Below, in pieces: positions 17,382-24,991 of a stretch of DNA of 29,793 bases; position 1 is the stretch's first letter; each line of letters starts with the position of its first letter. The stretch covers positions 1-29,793 of the forward strand of contig JBGCFO010000023.1 in assembly GCA_045106955.1 (NCBI GenBank), in the 5' to 3' direction. The position numbers were made by a program, and so were the translations under genes. The notes below the pieces were generated by a model that worked only from the letters and a program-made list of their open reading frames with translations, was not told where the DNA came from and did no database searches. The DNA is from JBGCFO01 sp045106955 (GTDB lineage: Bacteria > Pseudomonadota > Alphaproteobacteria > Rickettsiales > Rickettsiaceae).

Positions 17382-18392
17382 GTGAGAGGAACTAAAACAG
17401 CCTTAGTTTTAAAAGATCATAGAATTGGAAATGTCAATCAAGCTTTATCTTTGGCGCAGCAATTGATGATAAAATATAAAACCATCAACATTCAGTATAA
17501 CTGTCTATCAATATTGCCAAATTGTATTTTATCTATTTATCCTATTCATATCAATAAATCTGATTTTGTAGAATTGCTAAATAATAATTCCTTATCAAAG
17601 GCTCCAGATTTTATAATATCATCTGGTAGAAGATTAGCTCCGCTAGCATTATATTTAAAAAAATTTTTTTTAAACCAACCTAAAATTATTCAAATTATGC
17701 GCCCTCAAATTGCTCTGCATAAATTTGATATAGTAATATTACCGTCACACGATAATCCGCCGCAAAATAAACCTAATATTATCACAATCAATTCTGCGCT
17801 AAATAATGTTACAAACAGAATAAAGCAATCAAATGAGCCAATTAGTTTATTTCAGAAATACCCAATTATAACTAATGAAAAATTTGTTGGAGTTATAATT
17901 GGAGGAGATACAAAAAATCATCAAATGAGCCAGAAATATGCAGATGAATTTTTACAAATATTGTCAGCGTTGCATGATAAAAATAAAATGCCATTTTTCT
18001 TTAGTTTTAGCAGGCGTACGCCTAAATTTTTTAAAGAGTTAATAATAAAAAAATTCAACGATGGAACGCACATAATATACGACCCTACTATTATCAATGA
18101 TAATGCGTATAATCCATATTTAGGTATTTTATACAATGCTTATTGTTTGATATTAACAGCAGATTCTATTTCTATGTGCAGTGAAGCAGTATCAACTGGA
18201 AAATCAACGTACATACATTGCCCGCAATATTTACCGCTAAAAAAACATAAGGTCTTTGTAGAACGATTAATTAATCTTGGAGCAGCAAAGTATTTAGATT
18301 GCAATACAGATTTATCTACAATTTATCATTATGAACCTTTAAATGAAGTAGAAAAAGTAGTAGATATAATAAAAAATAAAATTAATATTTAA
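17382..18392 (+). CDS. ELM1-family (COG3660-like) protein
   Basis: The 336-residue protein matches the mitochondrial-fission-ELM1-like family found widely in alphaproteobacteria and plants; its fold suggests a glycosyltransferase-B relative but no reaction is established. Recognisable elements are LVLKDHRIGNVNQALSLAQQL at the start, SSGRRLAPLALYLKK, IQIMRPQ, VGVIIGGDTKNHQM, FSRRTP, LGILYNAYCLILTADSISMCSEA, and GKSTYIHCP. The start is GTG at 17382, since a stop is in frame at 17370 and the nearby ATGs are in other frames. ftsZ follows with its own predicted promoter. Confidence 0.8.
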   Translation: MRGTKTALVLKDHRIGNVNQALSLAQQLMIKYKTINIQYNCLSILPNCILSIYPIHINKSDFVELLNNNSLSKAPDFIISSGRRLAPLALYLKKFFLNQPKIIQIMRPQIALHKFDIVILPSHDNPPQNKPNIITINSALNNVTNRIKQSNEPISLFQKYPIITNEKFVGVIIGGDTKNHQMSQKYADEFLQILSALHDKNKMPFFFSFSRRTPKFFKELIIKKFNDGTHIIYDPTIINDNAYNPYLGILYNAYCLILTADSISMCSEAVSTGKSTYIHCPQYLPLKKHKVFVERLINLGAAKYLDCNTDLSTIYHYEPLNEVEKVVDIIKNKINI

Positions 18393-18412
18393 TCAGTTAT
18401 CTTATCAGCTTA

Positions 18413-18441
18413 TTGCTAAAAGGTAATAGATTATTTATAAT
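18413..18441 (+). promoter_or_regulatory. Predicted sigma-70 promoter for ftsZ
   Basis: TTGCTA at 18413-18418 and a perfect TATAAT at 18436-18441 are 17 bases apart, which predicts a leader of about 45 bases before the ftsZ ATG. A second TATAAT at 18446-18451 could act as an alternative -10. Confidence 0.5.
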
Positions 18442-18492
18442 TTACTATAATTAGTATGATATCTTAATTTTTTAATAATTTTATAACAAAGT

Positions 18493-19875
18493 ATGACTCT
18501 TAACTTAAAGGCTCAGGAATCAGTCGAATTAGAATCTGTTATTACCGTTATGGGAGTTGGCGGCGCTGGTGGTAACTCTGTAAATAACATGATTAACGCC
18601 AATTTACAAGGCGTGAATTTTATACTAGCTAACACTGACGCACAAGCTTTGAAACAATCTTTATGCAATGATAGGATTCAATTAGGTGTAACTTTAACTC
18701 AAGGACTTGGGGCAGGCGCATCTCCAGACGTAGGGGCGATGGCCGCAGAAGAATCAATCAATGATATACGCAAATATCTCGAAGGCAGTCATATGCTTTT
18801 TATTACAGCTGGAATGGGTGGCGGAACTGGCACAGGGGCTTCATCTGTTATTGCAAAAGCCGCGAAAGAGCTTGGTATACTGACAGTTGCAGTTGTAACT
18901 ATGCCGTTTAATTTTGAAGGTAATAAACGTAAGGTAATAGCCGAAGGTGGATTGAAAAAACTACGAGATGCAGTAGATACATTAATTATTATTCCAAATC
19001 AAAATTTATTTAGGATAGCAAATGAAAATACAACTTTTTCTGATGCGTTTAAAATTGCTGATGATGTACTGCATGCTGGTGTCCGTGGCATTACCGATCT
19101 TATAGTCATGCCTGGTTTGATTAATTTAGATTTTGCAGATATCAAGTCTGTTATGTCTGAAATGGGGAATGCAATGATGGGTACAGGAGAAGCGTCTGGC
19201 GAAAATAGAGCTGTAGCTGCCGCAGAATCTGCAATTTCCAATCCATTGTTAGATAGTGTGTCTATGGGCGGTGCAAAAGGTGTTTTAATTAATATCACAG
19301 GCGGGCAGGATATGACATTATTTGAAGTGGATACTGCTGCAAATAGGATTCGCGATGAAATTGATAGCGATGCAAATATTATTTTTGGTTCCGCATTTAA
19401 TGACTCTATGGAAGGAATTATTAGAGTTTCTGTTGTTGCAACCGGTATAGACAATAATAAAAAAAATAATACAGAGGTATCTAAACCCGATATAAAAGAA
19501 GAATTGCCACGTTTTAATCAATACGAAAATATTGTTTCTGATGATAGGGCCCAAGAAGAAGAGGAAATTGCATCAAGTGATAATGTAAATCCTAATTTAG
19601 AACCTGTGGAATCAACGCCATCAAATAAGGATGAAATTGACAATGACATGTTGGCTAATTTTATCATACAAAAAACTCAGCTAGAGAAAGAATTAGAAGA
19701 TGCTCAAAAACAATCTAGTCAAAAACCAAAAAAATCCTTATTTCGTAAAATATTAAATAGTTTAACATTTAATAGCGCTGACATATCCAATGAATCAATA
19801 AAAAATCAACATACTGGATCAATAAAGATCGAGCCTAGTTCAGCTCAAGAAATACCATCATTAAAAAAACATTGA
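18493..19875 (+). CDS. ftsZ: Cell division GTPase FtsZ
   Basis: FtsZ is the tubulin-like GTPase that forms the division ring. The 460-residue protein has the N-terminal GVGGAGGNSVNNM, the tubulin signature GGGTGTGAS starting at G109, the NTDAQAL region, and the C-terminal GTPase-activating domain up to about residue 320 (IIRVSVVATGID). A long, acidic, low-complexity linker follows (about 325-440). The extreme C-terminus ends in AQEIPSLKKH, whereas alphaproteobacterial FtsZ usually ends in a D-x-x-x-IPAFLRR-type peptide that binds FtsA and other partners. Only the I-P remains here. ftsA and ftsQ are not adjacent. Confidence 0.97.
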   Translation: MTLNLKAQESVELESVITVMGVGGAGGNSVNNMINANLQGVNFILANTDAQALKQSLCNDRIQLGVTLTQGLGAGASPDVGAMAAEESINDIRKYLEGSHMLFITAGMGGGTGTGASSVIAKAAKELGILTVAVVTMPFNFEGNKRKVIAEGGLKKLRDAVDTLIIIPNQNLFRIANENTTFSDAFKIADDVLHAGVRGITDLIVMPGLINLDFADIKSVMSEMGNAMMGTGEASGENRAVAAAESAISNPLLDSVSMGGAKGVLINITGGQDMTLFEVDTAANRIRDEIDSDANIIFGSAFNDSMEGIIRVSVVATGIDNNKKNNTEVSKPDIKEELPRFNQYENIVSDDRAQEEEEIASSDNVNPNLEPVESTPSNKDEIDNDMLANFIIQKTQLEKELEDAQKQSSQKPKKSLFRKILNSLTFNSADISNESIKNQHTGSIKIEPSSAQEIPSLKKH

Positions 19876-19908
19876 TTAATTGCAAACAGTCTATAACTTA
19901 AGTTTTAG

Positions 19909-19922
19909 GGCTATGTTGCAAA
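19909..19922 (+). repeat. Possible lone IS6-type terminal repeat
   Basis: GGCTATGTTGCAAA at 19909-19922 differs at one position from the GGCTCTGTTGCAAA type of end known in IS6-family elements. No transposase reading frame is adjacent and a clear partner end is missing; the sequence near 20428-20437 (tatgcaacaaac) matches only its gcaaca core. It may be a remnant of an insertion or chance. Confidence 0.25.
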
Positions 19923-20037
19923 TAATGAGAGGAAGTAATAAAATTCCAAGATTAATTATAAGCAATAGCTTTATTTTAAGACGTTGCTTAACACTAATGT
20001 ACTAACCTGAGTTGATATATTAGTGATATTCAACTTA

Positions 20038-20209
20038 ATGGAACAAAATGAATATTCAAAGAAGAGAATAAAATGGCTTAATGAAAGGGATAAAAAAATC
20101 AATCAAGAGAATGCTTTTCCAAAATTCCTTTTATAAGGAGGAATTATCCGAAGATGGTCTATATAAAAATCTGATTGAAGCAAAATTAATATCAAATTGG
20201 TTAGATTAA
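20038..20209 (+). pseudogene. Broken small reading frame
   Basis: One frame from ATG 20038 encodes about 32 residues (beginning MEQNEYSKKRIKW) to a stop at 20136. An overlapping frame from 20081 stays open to TAA at 20209 and encodes a composition like a real protein end (KEELSEDGLYKNLIEAKL). A single frameshift near 20120-20136 would join them into one protein of about 57 residues with mixed charged helices. I do not recognise a family. It is probably a decayed gene or gene fragment. Confidence 0.4.
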
Positions 20210-20256
20210 AAAACAACCTGATATAACACTGAAAACATATTCTCAGTGTTATATCA
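20208..20256 (-). terminator. Strong hairpin, likely rplT terminator (maybe bidirectional)
   Basis: A perfect 14-base-pair inverted repeat (20219-20232 with 20243-20256) encloses a 10-base loop. Read on the minus strand it is followed within about five bases by six T (20208-20213), fitting a terminator about 180 bases beyond rplT. On the plus strand a weaker attatttt follows. It is the strongest hairpin I noticed in the window. Confidence 0.65.
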
Positions 20257-20439
20257 ATTATTTTGTTAACAGCGCCATATATAAAAATCTATCAATTTTA
20301 ATGCAAAATCATTAGATGAAGTTATTTGTGCAATTGGCAATTGCAGTTATTATAGACTCTAGAAAAAATCAACTTTGAAGAATCAGCCAATGATAATTCT
20401 TCCAAGATAGATTTAGCAGAATATTTTTATGCAACAAAC

Positions 20440-20814
20440 TTAGCTTTTTGTGACCTTTTGCTCTGAAAGTTTATTCACTTGTTCTACGATATTTGCAAAT
20501 ATCTCTGGTTGACGAACGGCAAAATCAGCAAGTGTTTTCCTATCAAGATCAATGTTTGCTAAGTTTAAACTATGCATAAATTTAGAATAAATCAAGCCAT
20601 GTTGACGTAATCCAGCATTAATTCTTTGAATCCAAAGAGCACGAAAATCGCGCTTTTTATTCCTACGATCTCTATAAGCATATTTCAATGCTCTCTCTAC
20701 TTTATCTATAGCTGTCCTAAAGCAATTTTTGGACCTACCTCTATATCCTTTAGCAAGCTTTAAAATCTTTTTATGGCGATTTTTTGAAACTACACCAGAC
20801 TTTGCTCTTGTCAT
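20440..20814 (-). CDS. rplT: 50S ribosomal protein L20
   Basis: L20 binds 23S rRNA early in large-subunit assembly. The 124-residue protein has the family N-terminus MTRAKSGVVSKNRHKKILKLAKGYRGR (basic, RNA-binding extension) and the block RRNKKRDFRALWIQRINAGLR, which is diagnostic. It is slightly longer than the usual 117-119 residues because of a C-terminal tail. It lies 19 bases downstream of rpmI. The usual first gene of this operon, infC, is not upstream here. Confidence 0.97.
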   Translation of the reverse strand: MTRAKSGVVSKNRHKKILKLAKGYRGRSKNCFRTAIDKVERALKYAYRDRRNKKRDFRALWIQRINAGLRQHGLIYSKFMHSLNLANIDLDRKTLADFAVRQPEIFANIVEQVNKLSEQKVTKS

Positions 20815-20833
20815 TTAGTTACTTCCCTATTTT

Positions 20834-21040
20834 TTAGTTAGTGCCATATGGTAAAAAATGGCGAATTATATTTTTTGCATCTTGAGGACATAGTATAGTA
20901 GTCCCTCTTAAGTTACGAATTTGAGCTTTAGTTCTACGTCGCATAAAATGCTTCTTGCCAGCTTGACTTGCTAGCACCTTACCTTTTGCTGTAATAGAAA
21001 AACGCTTCTTTACCGCGGACTTAGTTTTCAATTTAGGCAT
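20834..21040 (-). CDS. rpmI: 50S ribosomal protein L35
   Basis: L35 is a small basic large-subunit protein. The 68-residue product has the family pattern MPKLKTKSAVKKRF at the start, GKHFMRRRT in the middle and KNIIRHFLPYG near the end. It leads the rpmI-rplT pair on the minus strand. infC is not adjacent: the next gene upstream encodes a copper chaperone after a 119-base gap, so this pair probably has its own promoter. Confidence 0.97.
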   Translation of the reverse strand: MPKLKTKSAVKKRFSITAKGKVLASQAGKKHFMRRRTKAQIRNLRGTTILCPQDAKNIIRHFLPYGTN

Positions 21041-21159
21041 AACGATCCACTAAAATTAAACAAAAAATTTACTTAATAATAACATATAATGTTTTACACA
21101 AATTTACAAGTATATAATTGATGTATAATGTAGAAATCATGCAAATAAAATATAGTTGT

Positions 21160-21639
21160 TTACGGAGCTGCATATGCTGCTATAGCATTAACTGTAATTT
21201 GACCAATTGATTCAAAAACTAAAACAATCGGTATTTCTTCGCCCAATGTAATATGACGATTTATATCAAACAGCATTATATGTATGCCACCAGGTTTTAG
21301 CACTATCTCGCTATGAGCTGGTATTACTATTTTATTAATACTTATCATTCTGCCAATACCGTTCTCATCTATAAAGCTTTGATGTAATTCAACATTATTT
21401 GCTATAGATGCCGCATGAGCATTAACTAATGAATAATTATTATTTGAATGATTTTTAATAGTAACATACATTGCAGAATTTTTATTTGGCGCAATAGGAG
21501 GTTTCATCCATGGATTGATAAACTCCAAAAATTGACCATCGTCCTTAACGTTGACACCATTATTATCTGCAAGTATTTCATGGATATTAAAAAACATCGC
21601 TAACATCACGATGAATATAATACTAGTTTTGATTTTCAT
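21160..21639 (-). CDS. Periplasmic PCu(A)C-family copper chaperone
   Basis: PCu(A)C proteins bind Cu(I) in the periplasm and help deliver copper to cytochrome c oxidase. The 159-residue protein has a signal peptide (hydrophobic to about residue 22, likely cleavage after A24). The metal motif is H(M)x10-M-x21-H-x-M; here H86, M98, H120 and M122 fit the spacing exactly, but the Met after the first His is Gln (Q87). GGIHIML and the immunoglobulin-like strands support the family. The cox genes it would serve are not in the window. Confidence 0.88.
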   Translation of the reverse strand: MKIKTSIIFIVMLAMFFNIHEILADNNGVNVKDDGQFLEFINPWMKPPIAPNKNSAMYVTIKNHSNNNYSLVNAHAASIANNVELHQSFIDENGIGRMISINKIVIPAHSEIVLKPGGIHIMLFDINRHITLGEEIPIVLVFESIGQITVNAIAAYAAP

Positions 21640-21784
21640 ATTTATATATTTGCAATTAAGATTATTGGGATTTAAAGATCAAAAGGTCACTATAGTAAAA
21701 AAAAATCCACCTGTCGACTGATACTTTATTTTTTTATTCTCTTTTTGAATTTATAGTTATTTATAGAATAAGAAATACTAATTT

Positions 21785-22483
21785 ATGATTAAATTATCTT
21801 CATTTTTATCTAAGTTTTTCAATAAACCTGATGCAAAGTCTAATTCTGGCGAATATACCAAGCATTGGTACGATGAAAAATACGAGACTATGCTGGTGCA
21901 GCGTAACTTGTTGGTGATAGTATTTTTTATTTCATTATTTCTTTCTTTTATTTTGATTGCTTCAGTTGTTTACATTGTGAATACTAGAACATTTGATCCG
22001 TTTGTAATTCAAATTGATGATACAACTGGAGAGGCTATTATAGTAAAACCAGTAATGCAGGAATCTCTATCTGATAATCAATCTTTAGCTAGGTATTTTA
22101 TTAAAAAATACGTAGTTGCAAGAGAAACGTATAATCCAGTAGATTTTGATTCATATGCACGCCGCGTAGTGTATTTATGTTCAACAGATAAGGTATTCGA
22201 ACAATTCTTAGGATATTTTAATTCAAAGGGAATTAATCCTGAGGTAAAATATGGAGATCACAATACTACATTTTTACTAGTTAGATCATGGTCGCAACTT
22301 TCTCCTCAAAAATATCTTTTTAGGTTTTCTATTAATGAAACATCAGGTATGCGTCGTCGATTTAATAAAATTGCAGTTATAGAATTTCAATATGTGACTA
22401 TGACTTTAACTGAGAAAGAATTAGATATAAACCCAGTCGGATTTCAAGTAAAAGGTTATCAGGTAAGTGATGATAGTAGCTAG
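21785..22483 (+). CDS. virB8: Type IV secretion protein VirB8 (rickettsial vir homologue)
   Basis: VirB8 is a bitopic inner-membrane protein needed to assemble the secretion channel. The 232-residue protein has a short cytoplasmic N-terminus, one membrane segment at about 41-65, and a periplasmic NTF2-like domain with family features such as ARYFIKKYVVARETYNPVDFD, VYLCSTDKVFEQF, and a final strand segment EFQYVTMTLTEKELDINPVGFQVKGY. The last is the most diagnostic. It begins a run of five vir genes. Rickettsiales usually carry a second virB8 elsewhere. Confidence 0.93.
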   Translation: MIKLSSFLSKFFNKPDAKSNSGEYTKHWYDEKYETMLVQRNLLVIVFFISLFLSFILIASVVYIVNTRTFDPFVIQIDDTTGEAIIVKPVMQESLSDNQSLARYFIKKYVVARETYNPVDFDSYARRVVYLCSTDKVFEQFLGYFNSKGINPEVKYGDHNTTFLLVRSWSQLSPQKYLFRFSINETSGMRRRFNKIAVIEFQYVTMTLTEKELDINPVGFQVKGYQVSDDSS

Positions 22484-22886
22484 AGTTTTTTTATTAATAA
22501 TTTTCTATTTATCTTCTAGTGTATATGCTTATGAAGATAATGTGCCAATTACAACAGACAATAGGATTAAAACATATATATACAATCCTAATGAAGTGTA
22601 TTTATTGGTTTTGCATGTAGGATTTCAATCTTATATTGAAGTTGATAAAAATGAGCAAATTCAAACTATTGTATTAGGCGATACATATGCTTGGAAGATG
22701 AATACTTTAGGTAATAGAATATTTATCAATACATTAGAGAAGAATGTTCGTACTAATATGACAATAATTACAAATAAAAGATTGTATGAATTTGATTTAG
22801 TTAGCAAAGAAATAATTGACAATGATTATACAAATGTAGTCTATGCAGTTAAATTCTATTACCCAAAAACACAAATTAATCGTTAA
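22470..22886 (+). CDS. virB9: Short VirB9-like protein with the N-terminal domain only
   Basis: Normal VirB9 (about 270-290 residues) has an N-terminal periplasmic domain and a C-terminal domain that pairs with VirB7 in the outer-membrane core. This one has 138 residues: a signal peptide (about 1-18, cleavage near VYA), the N-terminal domain from DNRIKTYIYNPNEVYLL to YAVKFYYPK, which is where that domain ends in full-length proteins, and then the stop. The C-terminal domain is absent and the next gene starts eight bases later, so the short form is compact rather than freshly broken. A short second VirB9 is described in rickettsial vir systems. Start: ATG 22470 with AGG at 22461-22463, preferred over GTG 22467. 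It overlaps virB8 by 14 bases. Confidence 0.88.
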   Translation: MIVARVFLLIIFYLSSSVYAYEDNVPITTDNRIKTYIYNPNEVYLLVLHVGFQSYIEVDKNEQIQTIVLGDTYAWKMNTLGNRIFINTLEKNVRTNMTIITNKRLYEFDLVSKEIIDNDYTNVVYAVKFYYPKTQINR

Positions 22887-22894
22887 TTATTCTT

Positions 22895-24991
22895 ATGGTT
22901 GATAAAAATAAGAAAGGAAATTCTACTAAACAAACAAACGATAAATCATTAACTAAAAAGTCAAATGCGGTAACATCTAAAGCTCAAGACAAGAGTAAGG
23001 ATAATACAAAGTCCAATCAAGATGTTGCTCAATATGTTGTTTCACCATATTTAGATTATTCTTCGTCTTTAGAGCAAAGCCAACCTGACATTTCTCAATC
23101 CAAAGCCAAGGCCAAACCTAAAGTTGCTCCTAAAAAGACAGTAAATGATGTTGATGTTGATCAAGTTAATATGCAAAATGCTGAACCTCAATCTAATGAT
23201 CAAAGCAAATCTATCGATAAATCATACAGCGAAAGTAAACCTAATAAAGACACTGATAATGATAAAAAATATCAAGGTATGACAAAAGATGTAAACGATA
23301 GCATTAACATCGATGATACAAACAATCAAGATTCTCAATTACAATCAAAAGATCTACCAGGTGATTCTTCTAACGAATCTAATCAAACGCAAGATTATGG
23401 CGATAAAAATGATTACGATGATGAAGATGACGAAGATGACGAAGATGACGAAGATGATGAGGATGGTAACTATACAACCGATAGTGACTCGCACGATAAT
23501 GATAAACGCGATTCTAATGCATCGCTGATTCCAGATGTTCCTAAGGAATTTTCTAAGGTTGGTGTCAAAGGAGGTTATAAGGTAGTATGGTTTATAGCTG
23601 CATTCCTTATTCTTGGATATGCTGTATATCATTTTGTATTTAGTGATGAATCAAATTCTAATTCTAACGCTAATGCTATTTTGCCAAAGGAATCTATCAG
23701 AGATCAAGGACCTGCTGTTAATCCAATGATAACAAAGCAAGATATACCGAAAGCTCCAAAATTACCAAGCGTTGATAAATTCAAATTAAGTAAGGTGCCT
23801 TATCAAAAGCCACAGCAAAAAATAAAACCTAAAAAAGATAAGATGCCATATCAAACAAAGCCAGAAGAAGATAAAAATAATAAAGACAATAAAGATTTAA
23901 AGAAGATATTAGATAAATATGATGATAAGCCTACTGAACCTAATATTAAACCAAAACTACCTAGTGCAGGGCAAATGTCAGATTCAAATAGAACAATGGC
24001 TAAACGATCATCTGGTATCATGTTACAGAATTCTCCGCCTCCGCAAGATAAGCAAATTGCAAAAATAAAAGCTCAGCAAGATGCATCTTTTCAATATGTA
24101 GGAGAACCAGATTTACTACTAAGCAAAGGCACTTTCATAGAAGTTGCGTTAGAAACTGCGGTAAACAGTGATTTAGGTGGAGAGGTTATGGCCGTAGTAA
24201 ATCGAGATGTATATTCAAGTAATGGTAAGACAATTTTAATTCCGAAAGGCTCCAAGATGCTTGGAGCCTATAGCGCAGATAATTTATATTACGGAAGAAT
24301 GAATATTATCTGGAATAGAATTAATCTAGCCAATGGTTATGTTTTAAATTTCAATGGTTATAATGTTGATAATGTAGGCAAACCAGGTACTCAAGGTGTT
24401 GTAGATACTAAATTTAAAGAAAAAATGGGCAATGCTATTTTAATGTCTGCATTTAATATAGGAATAGCAAAAGGTTTAGATAAAATAGTTCCACCTCCTA
24501 CTACTGGAGAATCATCATCGCAAGATCGATCAGATGCTCAGAATATTCGAAATATTGCAATGTCAACATTCCAAAGCAGCAGCGTAACAGATGCTCAAAA
24601 AATTACACAAATTTGCGCACAAACTCAGAACGCAATATCAGACAAAACATCTAGCGCATACAAAACATTAGTTCAAGATTGTTTTGATTTAAATGCGAAT
24701 ACCTCAGGTAATAGCGCATCTGACAGATTAAATACACTAATGTCTGATATTAACTCAGTATCGGATAGCTTAATAGAAAATACTGTCAATACAACTCCAA
24801 CACAAGTGCAAAACGCCTCAAAGGCTGCATTTAAAAATGTCACCGACACGTTAAAGAAAAGTCTAGAGCAAACTGATTTTCATACTACAATCACCTTAAA
24901 TCAAGGCTTGTTGATACGAGTATTTGTTAATCAAGATTATGTATTTCCAAAAAAACTTGCTCAATATAATCAATCACAAGTATTACAATGA
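22895..24991 (+). CDS. virB10: Type IV secretion channel protein VirB10, with long N-terminus
   Basis: VirB10 spans from the inner to the outer membrane and gates the channel. At 698 residues it is much longer than Agrobacterium VirB10 (about 377). Residues 1 to about 225 are cytoplasmic, rich in Lys, Ser, Asp, Gln, with a DDE repeat at 175-189. One membrane segment lies at about 229-249. A proline- and lysine-rich periplasmic linker extends to about 400. The TrbI-type beta-barrel domain begins about 410 (GTFIEVALETAV, NGKTILIPKGSKMLGAYS, NRINLANGYVLNFNGYN). An extra about 134-residue segment, Ser/Thr/Gln-rich with two cysteines, sits where the outer-membrane antenna helices are expected, followed by the final strand LNQGLLIRVFVNQDY. 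The stop overlaps virB11 (ATGA). Confidence 0.95.
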   Translation: MVDKNKKGNSTKQTNDKSLTKKSNAVTSKAQDKSKDNTKSNQDVAQYVVSPYLDYSSSLEQSQPDISQSKAKAKPKVAPKKTVNDVDVDQVNMQNAEPQSNDQSKSIDKSYSESKPNKDTDNDKKYQGMTKDVNDSINIDDTNNQDSQLQSKDLPGDSSNESNQTQDYGDKNDYDDEDDEDDEDDEDDEDGNYTTDSDSHDNDKRDSNASLIPDVPKEFSKVGVKGGYKVVWFIAAFLILGYAVYHFVFSDESNSNSNANAILPKESIRDQGPAVNPMITKQDIPKAPKLPSVDKFKLSKVPYQKPQQKIKPKKDKMPYQTKPEEDKNNKDNKDLKKILDKYDDKPTEPNIKPKLPSAGQMSDSNRTMAKRSSGIMLQNSPPPQDKQIAKIKAQQDASFQYVGEPDLLLSKGTFIEVALETAVNSDLGGEVMAVVNRDVYSSNGKTILIPKGSKMLGAYSADNLYYGRMNIIWNRINLANGYVLNFNGYNVDNVGKPGTQGVVDTKFKEKMGNAILMSAFNIGIAKGLDKIVPPPTTGESSSQDRSDAQNIRNIAMSTFQSSSVTDAQKITQICAQTQNAISDKTSSAYKTLVQDCFDLNANTSGNSASDRLNTLMSDINSVSDSLIENTVNTTPTQVQNASKAAFKNVTDTLKKSLEQTDFHTTITLNQGLLIRVFVNQDYVFPKKLAQYNQSQVLQ
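23417..23464 (+). repeat. 9-base tandem repeat in virB10 (Asp-Asp-Glu codons)
   Basis: Five near-perfect copies of gatgacgaa (the first and last vary at third positions) run head to tail in frame and encode DDE five times. The third-base pattern and identity of the middle three copies indicate recent slippage duplication. The unit is three codons, so copy-number change would keep the frame. Confidence 0.9.

Larger units (their letters stand above)
19876..20439. other. 564-base gap between convergent ftsZ and rplT
   Basis: No intact gene is visible. The gap holds a possible lone IS6-type end at 19909, a small frameshifted reading frame at 20038-20209, and a perfect hairpin at 20219-20256, each listed separately. 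From 20257 to 20439 I see only short open stretches on both strands with many stops and no recognised motif. The gap is long for this otherwise tightly packed window, which suggests it once held a gene or element. Confidence 0.7.

Noticed and set aside
18999..19454. Long open frame antisense to ftsZ (151 residues)
   Set aside because: It is a mirror of the well-conserved ftsZ coding sequence, with no motif of its own.
23417..23464. Tandem repeat as a CRISPR or satellite array
   Set aside because: Units are 9 bases, adjacent, in frame and without spacers.
23354..23632. Antisense and alternate frames over the virB10 acidic repeat
   Set aside because: They are open only because the 9-base repeat lacks stops in several frames; the encoded Ile/Val or Met/Lys runs are repeat artefacts.
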